From the NCBI GenBank assembly GCA_022601135.1, contig JAHZJB010000064.1:1-64000 (forward strand): a DNA stretch of 64,000 nucleotides. The letters run 5' to 3'. Source of the stretch: Actinomycetes bacterium. GTDB taxonomy: Bacteria > Actinomycetota > Actinomycetes > Mycobacteriales > Mycobacteriaceae. Below, piece by piece: positions 33,390 through 43,000 of this stretch. The position numbers were made by a program, and so were the translations under genes. Within the stretch, counting starts at the first letter, position 1, and every line of letters begins with the position of its first letter. Under the pieces are notes generated by a model. That model was given only the letters and a program-made list of their open reading frames with translations. It was not told the origin of the DNA and did not search any database.

Positions 33390-34172
33390 ATGCTCGAGGT
33401 TATCGACAAGGGCGCGCTGAGTGAATCCCATCCCGCCCCATTGTTGTTCGTTCACGGCGCCTGGCATGCCGCGTGGTGTTGGGATGAACACTTCCTGGAT
33501 TTCTTCGCCTCGCGTGGCTACCGCGCCGTTGCGGTCAGCCTGCGCGGCCACGGCGGCAGCCCCTCCGACAAGAGGCTGCGTGATTTGTCGTTCGCCGATT
33601 TCGTCTCCGACATCACCACCGTCGCCGACGAGCTGGCGGTGCCCCCGGTCGCCATCGGGCATTCGATGGGCGGGGTGCTGGTACAGAGGTACTTGGAGTC
33701 CCGGACGGCACCTGCCGGTGTGCTGTTGGCCTCGATGCCGCCGCAGGGTTACCTGCGTTCCGGCCTGCGCTGGATCAGGCGCCACCCGTGGCACTTCGCG
33801 AAACTGTCGGCGACCGGGAAATCGTTGCCCTATGTGAGCACCCCGGAGCTCGCGCGGGAGCGGTTCTTCTGCGCGCACACCCCCGATTCCGTGGTCCAGC
33901 GCTGCGCCACCCGGCTGCAGGAGGAAAGTGCGCGCGCCGGCCTGGACGGCCTGGTCAAACTACCGCGCACCTCGCGGGTGGATGCGCCACTGCTGGTGCT
34001 CGGGGCCCGGGAGGACGGTGCCGTTACTCGCGCCGAAGTGCGAGCGACAGCCCGCGCGTACGGCACCACCGCGGAGTTCTTTCCACAAATGGGACACAAC
34101 ATGATGCTCGAGCCGGGGTGGCAGGCGGTCGCAGAACGCATCGACGCCTGGTTGGGGTTTCGTGGGCTGTGA
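33390..34172 (+). CDS. Alpha/beta hydrolase
   Basis: LLFVHGAWHAAWCWD; nucleophile elbow GHSMGG; MGHNMMLEPGW catalytic His region. Confidence 0.88.
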   Translation: MLEVIDKGALSESHPAPLLFVHGAWHAAWCWDEHFLDFFASRGYRAVAVSLRGHGGSPSDKRLRDLSFADFVSDITTVADELAVPPVAIGHSMGGVLVQRYLESRTAPAGVLLASMPPQGYLRSGLRWIRRHPWHFAKLSATGKSLPYVSTPELARERFFCAHTPDSVVQRCATRLQEESARAGLDGLVKLPRTSRVDAPLLVLGAREDGAVTRAEVRATARAYGTTAEFFPQMGHNMMLEPGWQAVAERIDAWLGFRGL

Positions 34173-34703
34173 CTGCCGCGGGATGGATAGCCACAGCCCC
34201 GCTTCCCCCGGGGTCAGCAAATCTATCCGAATAGCTGCAGCGCACACCCCGGGCGCCCGCAGAATTACTCTCATCGCCGTCCGCCGTTACCGGAACTCGA
34301 TGTTGCGCTGTGGGGGGCGAGGAGCGCCCGCCGCGGTGAGCGCGCGAACAGCTGCAATCTGATGCGCTGATGATCGAGACCTCAGCAGGGCGACCCGTCC
34401 GCTGCCCAACCTGCACGAACAGCGGCCTGTGCCCCGAATCTGACGCGTGCATGAGACACCGGATCACCGTCACGCAGTCGATCGTCGGCTCCTGCGCGCA
34501 ACGGCGTGGCCGGCGCGAAGGAGTTTGCTGATCGGTTCCACTATTACCCAATTGTGATGTATTCTTCGTGACAGATCGACTAGCAAGGCCAGGGCTTGGG
34601 GAGCCCCTTAATTTCATTCTGCGCGGTCGCGGTTGCTCTGGATCTGAGTCGCCGATTGTCAGAAGCGCACAGTAAGGTGCTGCTCTTCAGGAAAGGGACG
34701 TTA

Positions 34704-37010
34704 GTGAATCGAGCGACAAAGGCCGCAATGACGGCGGCGCTGCCCTTCATGGCGCTGCCCCTCACTTTAGCCGGGCCGCTACCTACCGCGGCGGCTGCGG
34801 CGAACGCCTCGGCTGCCTCGGAGCTCATTCCGCCGGGACCGGCGACCGTACTGCACACCAGCCCGACACCCTGGTCGGTACCGCACCACCTCGGCGGCGT
34901 ACTGTGCGCGGACACCTTGGCCTGCCAGGAGGTCTACTACCAGGCGATCCAATCCTACGGCCCCATCGAGCTGGGTCTGGCTGAGAACGTCCGCAGGCTG
35001 GACTTCGCCATCAACAACACGTCCGGCGACAGGGTCGCCTATGGCTTCAGCGGCGGCGCACGAGTGGTTTCGGCCTGGCTGCAGCAGCAGGCCGAGTCCG
35101 GTGCGCCAGCCGAAGACACCAACATCGTGCTGCTCGGCAACAGCGGCCGCAAGTACGGCGGCATCAACGGCTTCTTCTGGGGCAACCTCTTCAACATGCT
35201 GATGACGCCCACCGACACCGGGTACGACGTGCTCGACGTGGCCCGCGAGTACGATCCGATCGCCGACTTCCCGGACAACCCCTTCAACCTGCTCGCCCTG
35301 GCCAATGCATGGGCCGGGTTCAACAGCATTCACTTGAGCTACTCGCAGGTCGATCTCGACGCACCGGGTAACTACGTGTGGAAAGAGGGCAACACCACTT
35401 ACGTCCACATCCCCACCCAGCACCTGCCGATCTTGCAGGGGCTACGCAATGTAGGGCTGGGCGCGCTCGCCGACCAGTGGGAAGCCCCGCTGCGCGAGAT
35501 CATCGATCGGGGTTACGACCGCGACTACCTGGAAAACGCGACCGTCATCCCCGAGACAATCGCCGAGGAAGAGTCCATCGATTCCGTGCAGCCGGCGAGT
35601 TCCACGGCTGCGGCGGTGACCGGCGAGGCCTGCTCTGGCTACAACACCGACGGATGCGACATCCTCGCCCGCCAGAGCTACCAACCTGTGACCGCGCCAG
35701 ACCTGGAGAACCCGGCGTGGCAGAACATCCTGCCGAACTTGTTCAACGCCGTCGCCGGCATCCCGCGGGCCTACCTCGACGGGCTCAACGACCTGTCCCA
35801 CGCACTGGAGGTCACCGGCAGCTGGTGGGTCTACACGCCGACCAATGTGCTCGGCTACGACCCCGCCGACCCGCCGAAGATCACCTCCATCACGAACCTG
35901 ACGATCCCGTTCAAAGCTCTGTCGAACCCGTTGGGCGAGCACCTGTCGTGGTGGGCGAAGGGCAACCTGCCGATGAACGCCGGCTGCACCGGCACCGCGC
36001 CACCGACCTGTCAAGACGCGAACGGAATTCTGAGCGAGATGTTCCAGGCGCCGATCTGGGACTTCATCAACGGCTACCAGTTCCCGGAACTGATCAACCC
36101 TGTCAGCGATGCTGAAGGCGCTGCCGGCGAAGAAATCCCGGGCGAAGAAGGTGCCGCGGTGCCCTGGTCGGAGGAAGCAGTCCAACTCAATCCGATGGAT
36201 CCGGTGTACAGCGTCATCAACTATCTGTTGGCGCCGCCCGAGCAGAACATCCCGGAGCCCATCACTTTCGACGAGGTCGTCCAGGCGCTTGCCCGGTTCG
36301 GTGCTGCCGCGTGGCTGAACTTCAACCCCTTCGTCCCGGGGAGCTTCCTGTGGAAGGGCGCCCCGTATACGTTGGTCACCCCACTGCTCAAGCCGTTCGT
36401 GGGTATCCTGTGCCCGCAGTGCGACCCGGAGCATCCGGAGGATCCGACGCCGTTCGAGGACGACGGTCTTCCACCCAGCAGCCAACCCACGGACCCGACG
36501 GTGACCACTCTCGTGGCGTCGGCCACCGAGGCGGTTGACGGGGGGAACTCCGCGAAAGCCACCCTCGTCGAGGCGACCGCGGCGGAGCCCGCGCCGGCGG
36601 AGCCCGCGCCGGCGGAGCAGGCACCCGCCGAGGAAGCCGCCGCGGACGAGACCGTGCTCGACGAGAACGCTGTCGAGGAGACGGTTGAGCAAGACACGGA
36701 TTCGGCACCTGCGGTGGACCTTGAGACGACCGACGGCCACGACGAGGGCGTTCTCGATGATGAGCTCGGTGCGGACGACACCCTCACCGAGGCGCAGATC
36801 GACGACGACGAGGCCGCCGAAGACCTCGCCGAGCAGGAGATGGTCGCCGAATCCCAGGACGAGTCGGAGGACGCCGACCAGAGTGCGGCGATCGGGAACA
36901 CCGACGCCGACAGCGCCACGGAGGAATCCACCTCACCGGACCCGGCCGGCGAGTCCGAGACCGACAGCGCTACGAGCACCACGGACGCCAGCAGCGGCGG
37001 CGATGACTAG
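34704..37010 (+). CDS. Secreted PE-PPE-domain serine hydrolase with acidic low-complexity C-terminal tail
   Basis: RBS-like AGGAAAGGGA before GTG 34704; signal peptide-like start; VAYGFSGGARVVSAWL; IVLLGNSGRKYGG; GNYVWKEGNTTYVHIPTQHLPIL; Glu/Asp/Ala/Pro tail. Confidence 0.85.
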   Translation: MNRATKAAMTAALPFMALPLTLAGPLPTAAAAANASAASELIPPGPATVLHTSPTPWSVPHHLGGVLCADTLACQEVYYQAIQSYGPIELGLAENVRRLDFAINNTSGDRVAYGFSGGARVVSAWLQQQAESGAPAEDTNIVLLGNSGRKYGGINGFFWGNLFNMLMTPTDTGYDVLDVAREYDPIADFPDNPFNLLALANAWAGFNSIHLSYSQVDLDAPGNYVWKEGNTTYVHIPTQHLPILQGLRNVGLGALADQWEAPLREIIDRGYDRDYLENATVIPETIAEEESIDSVQPASSTAAAVTGEACSGYNTDGCDILARQSYQPVTAPDLENPAWQNILPNLFNAVAGIPRAYLDGLNDLSHALEVTGSWWVYTPTNVLGYDPADPPKITSITNLTIPFKALSNPLGEHLSWWAKGNLPMNAGCTGTAPPTCQDANGILSEMFQAPIWDFINGYQFPELINPVSDAEGAAGEEIPGEEGAAVPWSEEAVQLNPMDPVYSVINYLLAPPEQNIPEPITFDEVVQALARFGAAAWLNFNPFVPGSFLWKGAPYTLVTPLLKPFVGILCPQCDPEHPEDPTPFEDDGLPPSSQPTDPTVTTLVASATEAVDGGNSAKATLVEATAAEPAPAEPAPAEQAPAEEAAADETVLDENAVEETVEQDTDSAPAVDLETTDGHDEGVLDDELGADDTLTEAQIDDDEAAEDLAEQEMVAESQDESEDADQSAAIGNTDADSATEESTSPDPAGESETDSATSTTDASSGGDD
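36582..36626. repeat. In-frame ~15-bp tandem repeat (gcggagcccgcgccg) encoding AEPAP units
   Basis: Two exact units plus a diverged third, read directly. Confidence 0.85.
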
Positions 37011-37031
37011 GAATCGCCGTAGTATCGCCCC

Positions 37032-38516
37032 GTGAACATGGAGCAGTTAGACGCCGTCATCGTCGGCGCCGGGTTCGGCGGAATGGGTTCCGCCATTCAG
37101 TTCAACCGCCTCGGCTATCAGAAGATCGCGATCGTCGACCGCGAGGACGACCTCGGGGGCACCTGGCACGTCAACCGCTATCCCGGGTTGACCGTCGACG
37201 TACCGTCTACTACCTACTCCTACTGGTTCGAGCCCAACCCGTACTGGTCGCGCCTCTATGCGCCGGGGAACGAGCTCAAGACCTACGCCGAGCACGTCGC
37301 CGACAAGTACGACCTACGCCGTTTCATGCGGTTCAATACAACGGTCGAAGGTGCGCGTTGGGATGAGGACGCACAACTCTGGCTGGTGTCGCTGGCTGGT
37401 GGGGAGACCCTTCGCTCGCAGTTCCTGATCCTTGCCACCGGTTATCTGTGCCAGCCGAAGAAGCCCGAGATTCCGGGCATCGACGACTTCGCGGGCAACG
37501 TGCTACACGCCCAGGAATGGGACGACAACTACTCGCTACAGGGAAAGCGGGCGGCGATCATCGGCACCGGCTCCACCGGCGTGCAGCTGATTCCCAAGCT
37601 GGCCGAGGACGTCTCCGAGCTCACGGTGTACCAGCGCACCCCGATCTGGGTGATGCCCAAGTTCGACCTCCCGTTCGGACCCGCTGCCCAGCGGTTGTTT
37701 GCGAGGTTCCCTGCGACCCAACGACTCTTGCGGATGTCCAGCGACCTTTTCATGGACGTCATGGTGACGCTCGCGATGTGGAAATTCCGCCAGTTCAGGC
37801 CGGTCAACAGCGCGGCGGCACGCATCGGCGCCCTGCACAGATTCCTGGCGATCCGGGACAAGGGGCTGCGCCGCAGGCTCACACCGAACTACGACTTCGG
37901 CTGTAAGCGTCCGACGCTGTCCAACAATTACTACCGCACCTTCAACAAGGCGCACGTGCACCTGGAAACGGCTGGCATCGAGCGGATCGAGTCGGACGCA
38001 ATTGTCGCCAAGGACGGCACCAGGCAGATCATCGACACGCTCGTCCTGGCTACCGGATTCGACGTGTGGGAGTCCAACCTGCCAGCCATCGAGGTGATCG
38101 GCCGGGAGGGGCGGGACCTCGGTAAGTGGTGGCGGGAGAACAAGTTCCAGGCATACGAAGGCATGACAGTCCCGATGTTTCCGAACCTGCTGACCCAGGC
38201 CAGCCCGTATGCATGGGTCGGAATGTCGTGGTTCGACACCGTCGAGTACCAAATGCGCCACATGAACCGCTTGCTCGGCGAACTGCAGCGCCAAGGCGCA
38301 CGCACCTTCGAGATCACCGAGTCGGCCAACGCCCGGTTCCTGGATCGGATGCTGACGCTACTCGACGACTCGGTGTTCCGACTGGGTGACTGCGCCAACT
38401 CGCGTTCGTACTGGTTCAACAGTTCCGGAGAAGCCCCGCTGTTCCGGCCCACGTCGGTGCGTCAGGCGGTCAAGGAGCAGGACAGGTTCCCGCTGGCGGA
38501 CTACGACATAGCCTGA
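37032..38516 (+). CDS. Flavin-containing monooxygenase (Baeyer-Villiger type)
   Basis: GAGFGGMG Rossmann motif; FAGNVLHAQEWDD (FxGxxxHxxxW fingerprint); GTGSTGVQLIP second nucleotide site. Confidence 0.88.
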   Translation: MNMEQLDAVIVGAGFGGMGSAIQFNRLGYQKIAIVDREDDLGGTWHVNRYPGLTVDVPSTTYSYWFEPNPYWSRLYAPGNELKTYAEHVADKYDLRRFMRFNTTVEGARWDEDAQLWLVSLAGGETLRSQFLILATGYLCQPKKPEIPGIDDFAGNVLHAQEWDDNYSLQGKRAAIIGTGSTGVQLIPKLAEDVSELTVYQRTPIWVMPKFDLPFGPAAQRLFARFPATQRLLRMSSDLFMDVMVTLAMWKFRQFRPVNSAAARIGALHRFLAIRDKGLRRRLTPNYDFGCKRPTLSNNYYRTFNKAHVHLETAGIERIESDAIVAKDGTRQIIDTLVLATGFDVWESNLPAIEVIGREGRDLGKWWRENKFQAYEGMTVPMFPNLLTQASPYAWVGMSWFDTVEYQMRHMNRLLGELQRQGARTFEITESANARFLDRMLTLLDDSVFRLGDCANSRSYWFNSSGEAPLFRPTSVRQAVKEQDRFPLADYDIA

Positions 38517-38584
38517 TCGGACAGCGCGACAGCAGTTCCGACGCCGAACAATTCCACCGCGCACAAGCATGAAGGACTGACAAC

Positions 38585-39952
38585 ATGGCCACGGCCACCA
38601 CCGATCCGGTGCGGCTCCCACCGGGCCCTCGGGCACCGAAGCTCATCCAGGGTGTCGCCGTCTTGACCGCGCGCTACGGTGCGATCGCCGCGTTGGGTCG
38701 GCGGTATGGATCCACCTTCACCCTCAACCTCCCGGTGTTCGGCGAAACCGTGGTGATCAGCGATCCTGTCCTGGTCAAGGACCTGTTCAGCACCAGCCGC
38801 GAGCTGATCGGCAGGCCCAAGAACAACCTTGGCGGCAACGTGCTCGGCCCTGGATCGATATTCAACCTCGATGGCGATGCGCTGCTGGCACGCCGCAAAC
38901 TTCTGCTGCCACCGTTCAGCGGCAAGAGCATGCGTAGCTACGCCGATATCACCGAGCAAGAAGTGCTGCGCGAAATGCGAACCTGGCCAGAGGGCGTCGA
39001 GTTCAAGACGCTGGAACCGATGATGCGCATCACGCTGAACACCATCCTGCGCGCTGTGTTCGGCGCGGAGGGCGACGAGCTCGATGAGTTGCGCTCGCTG
39101 ATGCCCGCGGCAGTCGAGTTCGGCTCCAAGATCGCGCTCATGCCCTCGGTGGTACGCCGCGACTTCGGACCGTGGAGCCCGGGCGGGAAGTTCGGCGCCT
39201 ACCGGCGTCGGATGGACGAGCTGCTCAACTCGCTGATGTCCGCTGCCCGTTCGGACCCCAACTTCACCGAACGCGGCGATGTCTTGTCGCTGCTCCTGCA
39301 GGCCCGCTACGACGACGGCGAACCCCTCCCGGACGCGTACATTGTCGACGAACTGTTGACGATGCTGGTGGCCGGTCACGAGACGACCTCAACTCAGCTG
39401 GCCTGGACGATCGAACGAATCCGCCGTCATCCGGAACTCTTGACTCGCCTGACCGAAGAGGTCGACGCGGGAGGTTCGGAACTGCTGCTGGCCACGATTG
39501 CAGAGTCACAGCGCACCCGACCCGTGCTGACGGCCGCGCTGCGCCGAACAAAGACCCGACTCAAGTTGGGGGAGTGGGTCATTCCAGAAGGTGACACGAT
39601 CATGGCCAGCACCCAACTGGCGATGGCTGCGGAGTCGAGCTTCCCGGACGCAGAGACGTTCAATCCCGATCGTTTCGTCGGCAACCCCCCCAACCCATTC
39701 GCCTGGATTCCGTTCGGCGGCGGCATGATGCGCTGTATCGGCGCCTCGTTCGCGACGATGGAGATGGAAGTCACACTGAGGACGATGCTCCGCGAGTTCC
39801 GGCTGGAGCCGACGAGCGAGCCCGATGAGAAGCCACACAGCCGCGGCGTCACCGTTACCCCCGCCCGGGGCGGCAGGGCGGTGGTGCACCGCAGAGATCA
39901 CGGCAGGCCGAGTGATGCCGATTCGGTGTCGGTGGCCGAGAACGGCGGCTAA
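38585..39952 (+). CDS. Cytochrome P450
   Basis: Heme-binding FGGGMMRCIGASFA; I-helix MLVAGHETTSTQL; PDRF motif. Confidence 0.93.
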   Translation: MATATTDPVRLPPGPRAPKLIQGVAVLTARYGAIAALGRRYGSTFTLNLPVFGETVVISDPVLVKDLFSTSRELIGRPKNNLGGNVLGPGSIFNLDGDALLARRKLLLPPFSGKSMRSYADITEQEVLREMRTWPEGVEFKTLEPMMRITLNTILRAVFGAEGDELDELRSLMPAAVEFGSKIALMPSVVRRDFGPWSPGGKFGAYRRRMDELLNSLMSAARSDPNFTERGDVLSLLLQARYDDGEPLPDAYIVDELLTMLVAGHETTSTQLAWTIERIRRHPELLTRLTEEVDAGGSELLLATIAESQRTRPVLTAALRRTKTRLKLGEWVIPEGDTIMASTQLAMAAESSFPDAETFNPDRFVGNPPNPFAWIPFGGGMMRCIGASFATMEMEVTLRTMLREFRLEPTSEPDEKPHSRGVTVTPARGGRAVVHRRDHGRPSDADSVSVAENGG

Positions 39953-40803
39953 AACCGGTACTGCAACACTCTGGCCTTGCGGGCGATGGATGGCACGCGG
40001 CGGGATAGCCGGCTCGCCAACCGTAGCCCGGCAGGAAACAGTTGGGATTCGGGCTGTTGCAGCACGCTGGCCTCCTCGATGAGAGCCAGGCCGCTGTGCC
40101 AGCCCTCCGGGTGCCGGGCATCCTTGAAACCCGGGAATCGCCATTGACTGTGCGGTGAGTTGGTCTTGCGCGAGGTGGCCAGTCTGCCAACCAGCTGATT
40201 CGCTTTGCTGACCGAGCCATAGTCGTTGAACGCGATCACACCCGAGCCGAAATGTCCGGTGATGTCGCGCACGATCGCGACGACCTCCTCCTCACTCAGA
40301 AAGGCGACCAGCCCGTCCGCGAACACCATTGTCGGGCGACCTGGGGGAATCGAGTCGGCCCATCCCGGCTCGAGCAGCGACGCCGCCACTGTCTGGTCGG
40401 CGGTGCCAGCCGGCAACAGAGCCTCGCGCATCGCGATGACCCTGGGCAAGTCGACGCTGTACCAGGCCACAGTTGGCGGGGGATCGACGCGAAGGACGGC
40501 TGAGTTCAGGCCCGCGCCGATGTCGACGATCACGGCTGCGGGGTTTTCGACGAGGAACCGACGGATCCGGTGGTCGAGCATTCTCGCCCGCAACGCCACC
40601 AGCGCTACCACGCTGGGCGTGGCGGCAAGCCGAGAAAAGTCGAAGTCGATCCTGTTGACCGTGTTATCGGCCTGCGGATCACCCAGGATCGGGCGCGCCG
40701 CCCGGCTGTCGAGCGCGCGGCAGTACTCGGTGAGCAGCGCGGTCTGTTCTATGGGTCCAAGGGCGCCGGCGTCCATACCGCCAGCCAAGCACACCAAGCC
40801 CAC
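39949..40803 (-). CDS. LCMT-family SAM-dependent methyltransferase (second copy)
   Basis: LDSRAARPILGD; AVIVDIGAGLNSAVLRV; WYSVDLPRVIAMREALLP; related to the 29675-30514 product; start may be internal. Confidence 0.8.
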   Translation of the reverse strand: MGLVCLAGGMDAGALGPIEQTALLTEYCRALDSRAARPILGDPQADNTVNRIDFDFSRLAATPSVVALVALRARMLDHRIRRFLVENPAAVIVDIGAGLNSAVLRVDPPPTVAWYSVDLPRVIAMREALLPAGTADQTVAASLLEPGWADSIPPGRPTMVFADGLVAFLSEEEVVAIVRDITGHFGSGVIAFNDYGSVSKANQLVGRLATSRKTNSPHSQWRFPGFKDARHPEGWHSGLALIEEASVLQQPESQLFPAGLRLASRLSRRVPSIARKARVLQYRF

Positions 40804-40865
40804 GGCGACACACCGGGGTTGCCGCGATCACGAGTCGCGCCAGCCAAAAGCGTTGCCCAGCTTGG

Positions 40866-42200
40866 CTACTCGCCGTTGTCGGCCGAATCCCCACTGTCCG
40901 AAGACCCCGCACCGCCCGAGTCCGTGTCATTGCCCGCGGACGCAGAATCCGCGCTCGACGAGCTTGCCGGCGAATCGCCGTCTTCCGATACGGCCGCAGC
41001 AGCCGCGCCGTCCTGATCCTCGGCTACCTCAGACTCGAGCGCGTCATCTTCGAAGTCATCAGGTTCCGTGCCGTCGGCTGCTAGGTCACCGGACTCCGCA
41101 CCTTCGCCTTCGGAGCCACCCGACTCGGTGCCATCGCCGTCGGAGCCCGCCTGTGTGCCGCCGGCTTCGAGTTCAGCGTCGACCTCCGCGCCCTCGGCCG
41201 CCGACCCGGACCCGTCCTGAGAAACTGCACCGTCCTGCACCGAGGCCTGGTGAGAAGTCTCGTCGGCAGCCGGCGCGCCGTCAGCCATGGCCAGGGCAGC
41301 CGTTGGCGGCTGTTCCGCCCCCGCCAACGGCTCTTCAGGCTCAGACTCGGGCTCAGCCGGTGGCCACCCGGGCTCGGCCGGCAGATAGCTGCGGTCGTAG
41401 GCCTTCTCGATTTGCGGCCTCAGGAAAGTGTCGAGTGAGTCGGCGAACCCGGCCAGCCCCAGCGAGTACAGGAAGCCGAGCATCGGCAGGCGCTCGGTCG
41501 GCACAAAGACGTAAGTGGTGTTCCCCTCCTTCCACACATAATTGGCCGGATCGTAGATGTCGACATCCTCGTAGTCCACGTGAATCGAGGAGAATCCAGC
41601 GTAGGCGTTGATCATGGCCAGCAGATTAAGGGGATTGTCCGGAGTGTCGGAGGACAGATCATATTGCCGTGACACGTCCAGCACGTTGTACTCGGCATCG
41701 GGCGTCATCTCTCCCAATTTCACCCGCGAACCGCCGTACTTTCGGCCGGGATTCCCGATCAGGATGAAGCTCAACGCACTCGGCGACAGAGCGTCTTCGG
41801 TTCCGGCATATTGGTCAAGCCAGTCTTTGGCTACCCGCGCGCCCTGACTGTAGCCGTAGACGATCTGCTGCTCGGATGCATAAGTGCGCAGTGCCCCGTC
41901 GAGTGCGACCACACCGGCCGGTCGGTTCAAATACGGATAGGGCACGGCCGTACAGACACGGGGCGCCGCGCACACCACGCCCCTCAAGTCGTCGGCGTTG
42001 CCGCCCGCAGTCAATGTGTCCACGGTCAGTACCCGGGCGGCACCGGGCGGTAACGCGTCGAACACAGGGACGTCAGCCGCCGCCGTACCGACAGCCGGTA
42101 AGACAAGAAGCGGCACGGAGACGACGGCCGCGGCGAGGCACTTTGCGCGCTGGCCACCTTTTCGGGCATTGCCTGCCTCGACCTCGTTGCCTATGCTCAT
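40866..42200 (-). CDS. Secreted PE-PPE-domain hydrolase with acidic Ser/Gly/Asp/Glu tail
   Basis: Signal peptide-like start; IVYGYSQGARVAKDWL; FILIGNPGRKYGG; NYVWKEGNTTYVFVPTERLPML; low-complexity acidic C-terminus. Confidence 0.85.
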   Translation of the reverse strand: MSIGNEVEAGNARKGGQRAKCLAAAVVSVPLLVLPAVGTAAADVPVFDALPPGAARVLTVDTLTAGGNADDLRGVVCAAPRVCTAVPYPYLNRPAGVVALDGALRTYASEQQIVYGYSQGARVAKDWLDQYAGTEDALSPSALSFILIGNPGRKYGGSRVKLGEMTPDAEYNVLDVSRQYDLSSDTPDNPLNLLAMINAYAGFSSIHVDYEDVDIYDPANYVWKEGNTTYVFVPTERLPMLGFLYSLGLAGFADSLDTFLRPQIEKAYDRSYLPAEPGWPPAEPESEPEEPLAGAEQPPTAALAMADGAPAADETSHQASVQDGAVSQDGSGSAAEGAEVDAELEAGGTQAGSDGDGTESGGSEGEGAESGDLAADGTEPDDFEDDALESEVAEDQDGAAAAAVSEDGDSPASSSSADSASAGNDTDSGGAGSSDSGDSADNGE

Positions 42201-42275
42201 GTGCCGCCGCTCCCGTCTCGGAAGGTTTGCTGACTGAAAGTCAGATTACTACCGAGTCGGGCAGAAAATCTGCCG

Positions 42276-42941
42276 TTATTGCAGCCGACCCGCCACGAAG
42301 TTCGCCGCTTCTTCGACCATCCCGTTTTCGATGTAGGCGAAGTGCGCCGGCAGGTTGAAGCCGGTCGAGCAAAACGGATCCCCTGCCCCGCAAAGGTCGA
42401 TCGTCCTCGACCCATAGGTGGAGCTCATCTGGGGCAGGGGACCGCCGCCGCGAATGTCGCGGAGCGGATTCCCGAAGACGGCGACCGCCGCGACGTGGTC
42501 AGCTACCTGAGACGGCAGCGGGGTAGGGGTGAAGCGACCCAGCGGCCGCGGGTCCACGGTGATGAGATCGATCACCCCCGCACCCTGGGAATTGCCACCG
42601 AGCACCAGTTTGGTGTCCGGACAATTGTCAGCCATCCACTGCACTCGTGCAGCGGCATCGCTGGCACCCTGCGGCGCGGAGGCATCGAAGTTGAAGCCGG
42701 CCGGATAGTTGACGCCATACGCGCCCACAGATCGGTCACCGACCTTGGCGCGCAAGGAGTCGACGAACGCCTCTCCGAGCCAGCCGAGCCCGGGTGGGGC
42801 ACCGGTCCCACGCGCGAAGATCACCTCGATGTCAGGGCAGGGGTCAGCCGCGGCCAGCGGCATCGCGATAGCAGCCTGCGCCATCGCCGCCGGTAGCGCG
42901 ATCGTGGCACCCAGCAGTCCGAGAACTCGCCTCACCAGCAT
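42276..42941 (-). CDS. Cutinase-family serine esterase, secreted
   Basis: CPDIEVIFARGTGAPPGLG; LVLGGNSQGAGVIDL; signal peptide from ATG at 42941. Confidence 0.88.
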   Translation of the reverse strand: MLVRRVLGLLGATIALPAAMAQAAIAMPLAAADPCPDIEVIFARGTGAPPGLGWLGEAFVDSLRAKVGDRSVGAYGVNYPAGFNFDASAPQGASDAAARVQWMADNCPDTKLVLGGNSQGAGVIDLITVDPRPLGRFTPTPLPSQVADHVAAVAVFGNPLRDIRGGGPLPQMSSTYGSRTIDLCGAGDPFCSTGFNLPAHFAYIENGMVEEAANFVAGRLQ

Positions 42942-43000
42942 GTACCCATGCTGACACATCGCTGCGGGTAGACCGCCGAGACCACACCTGAACTGCAGGT

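Noticed and set aside
34173-34703. Possible tRNA or ncRNA in the ~530-bp gap before the first PE-PPE gene
   Set aside because: No cloverleaf or strong hairpin recognised by eye; an Rfam/tRNAscan run would be needed.
40226-41611. Plus-strand ORF (461 aa)
   Set aside because: Antisense to the methyltransferase and PE-PPE tail; low-complexity Arg/Pro composition.
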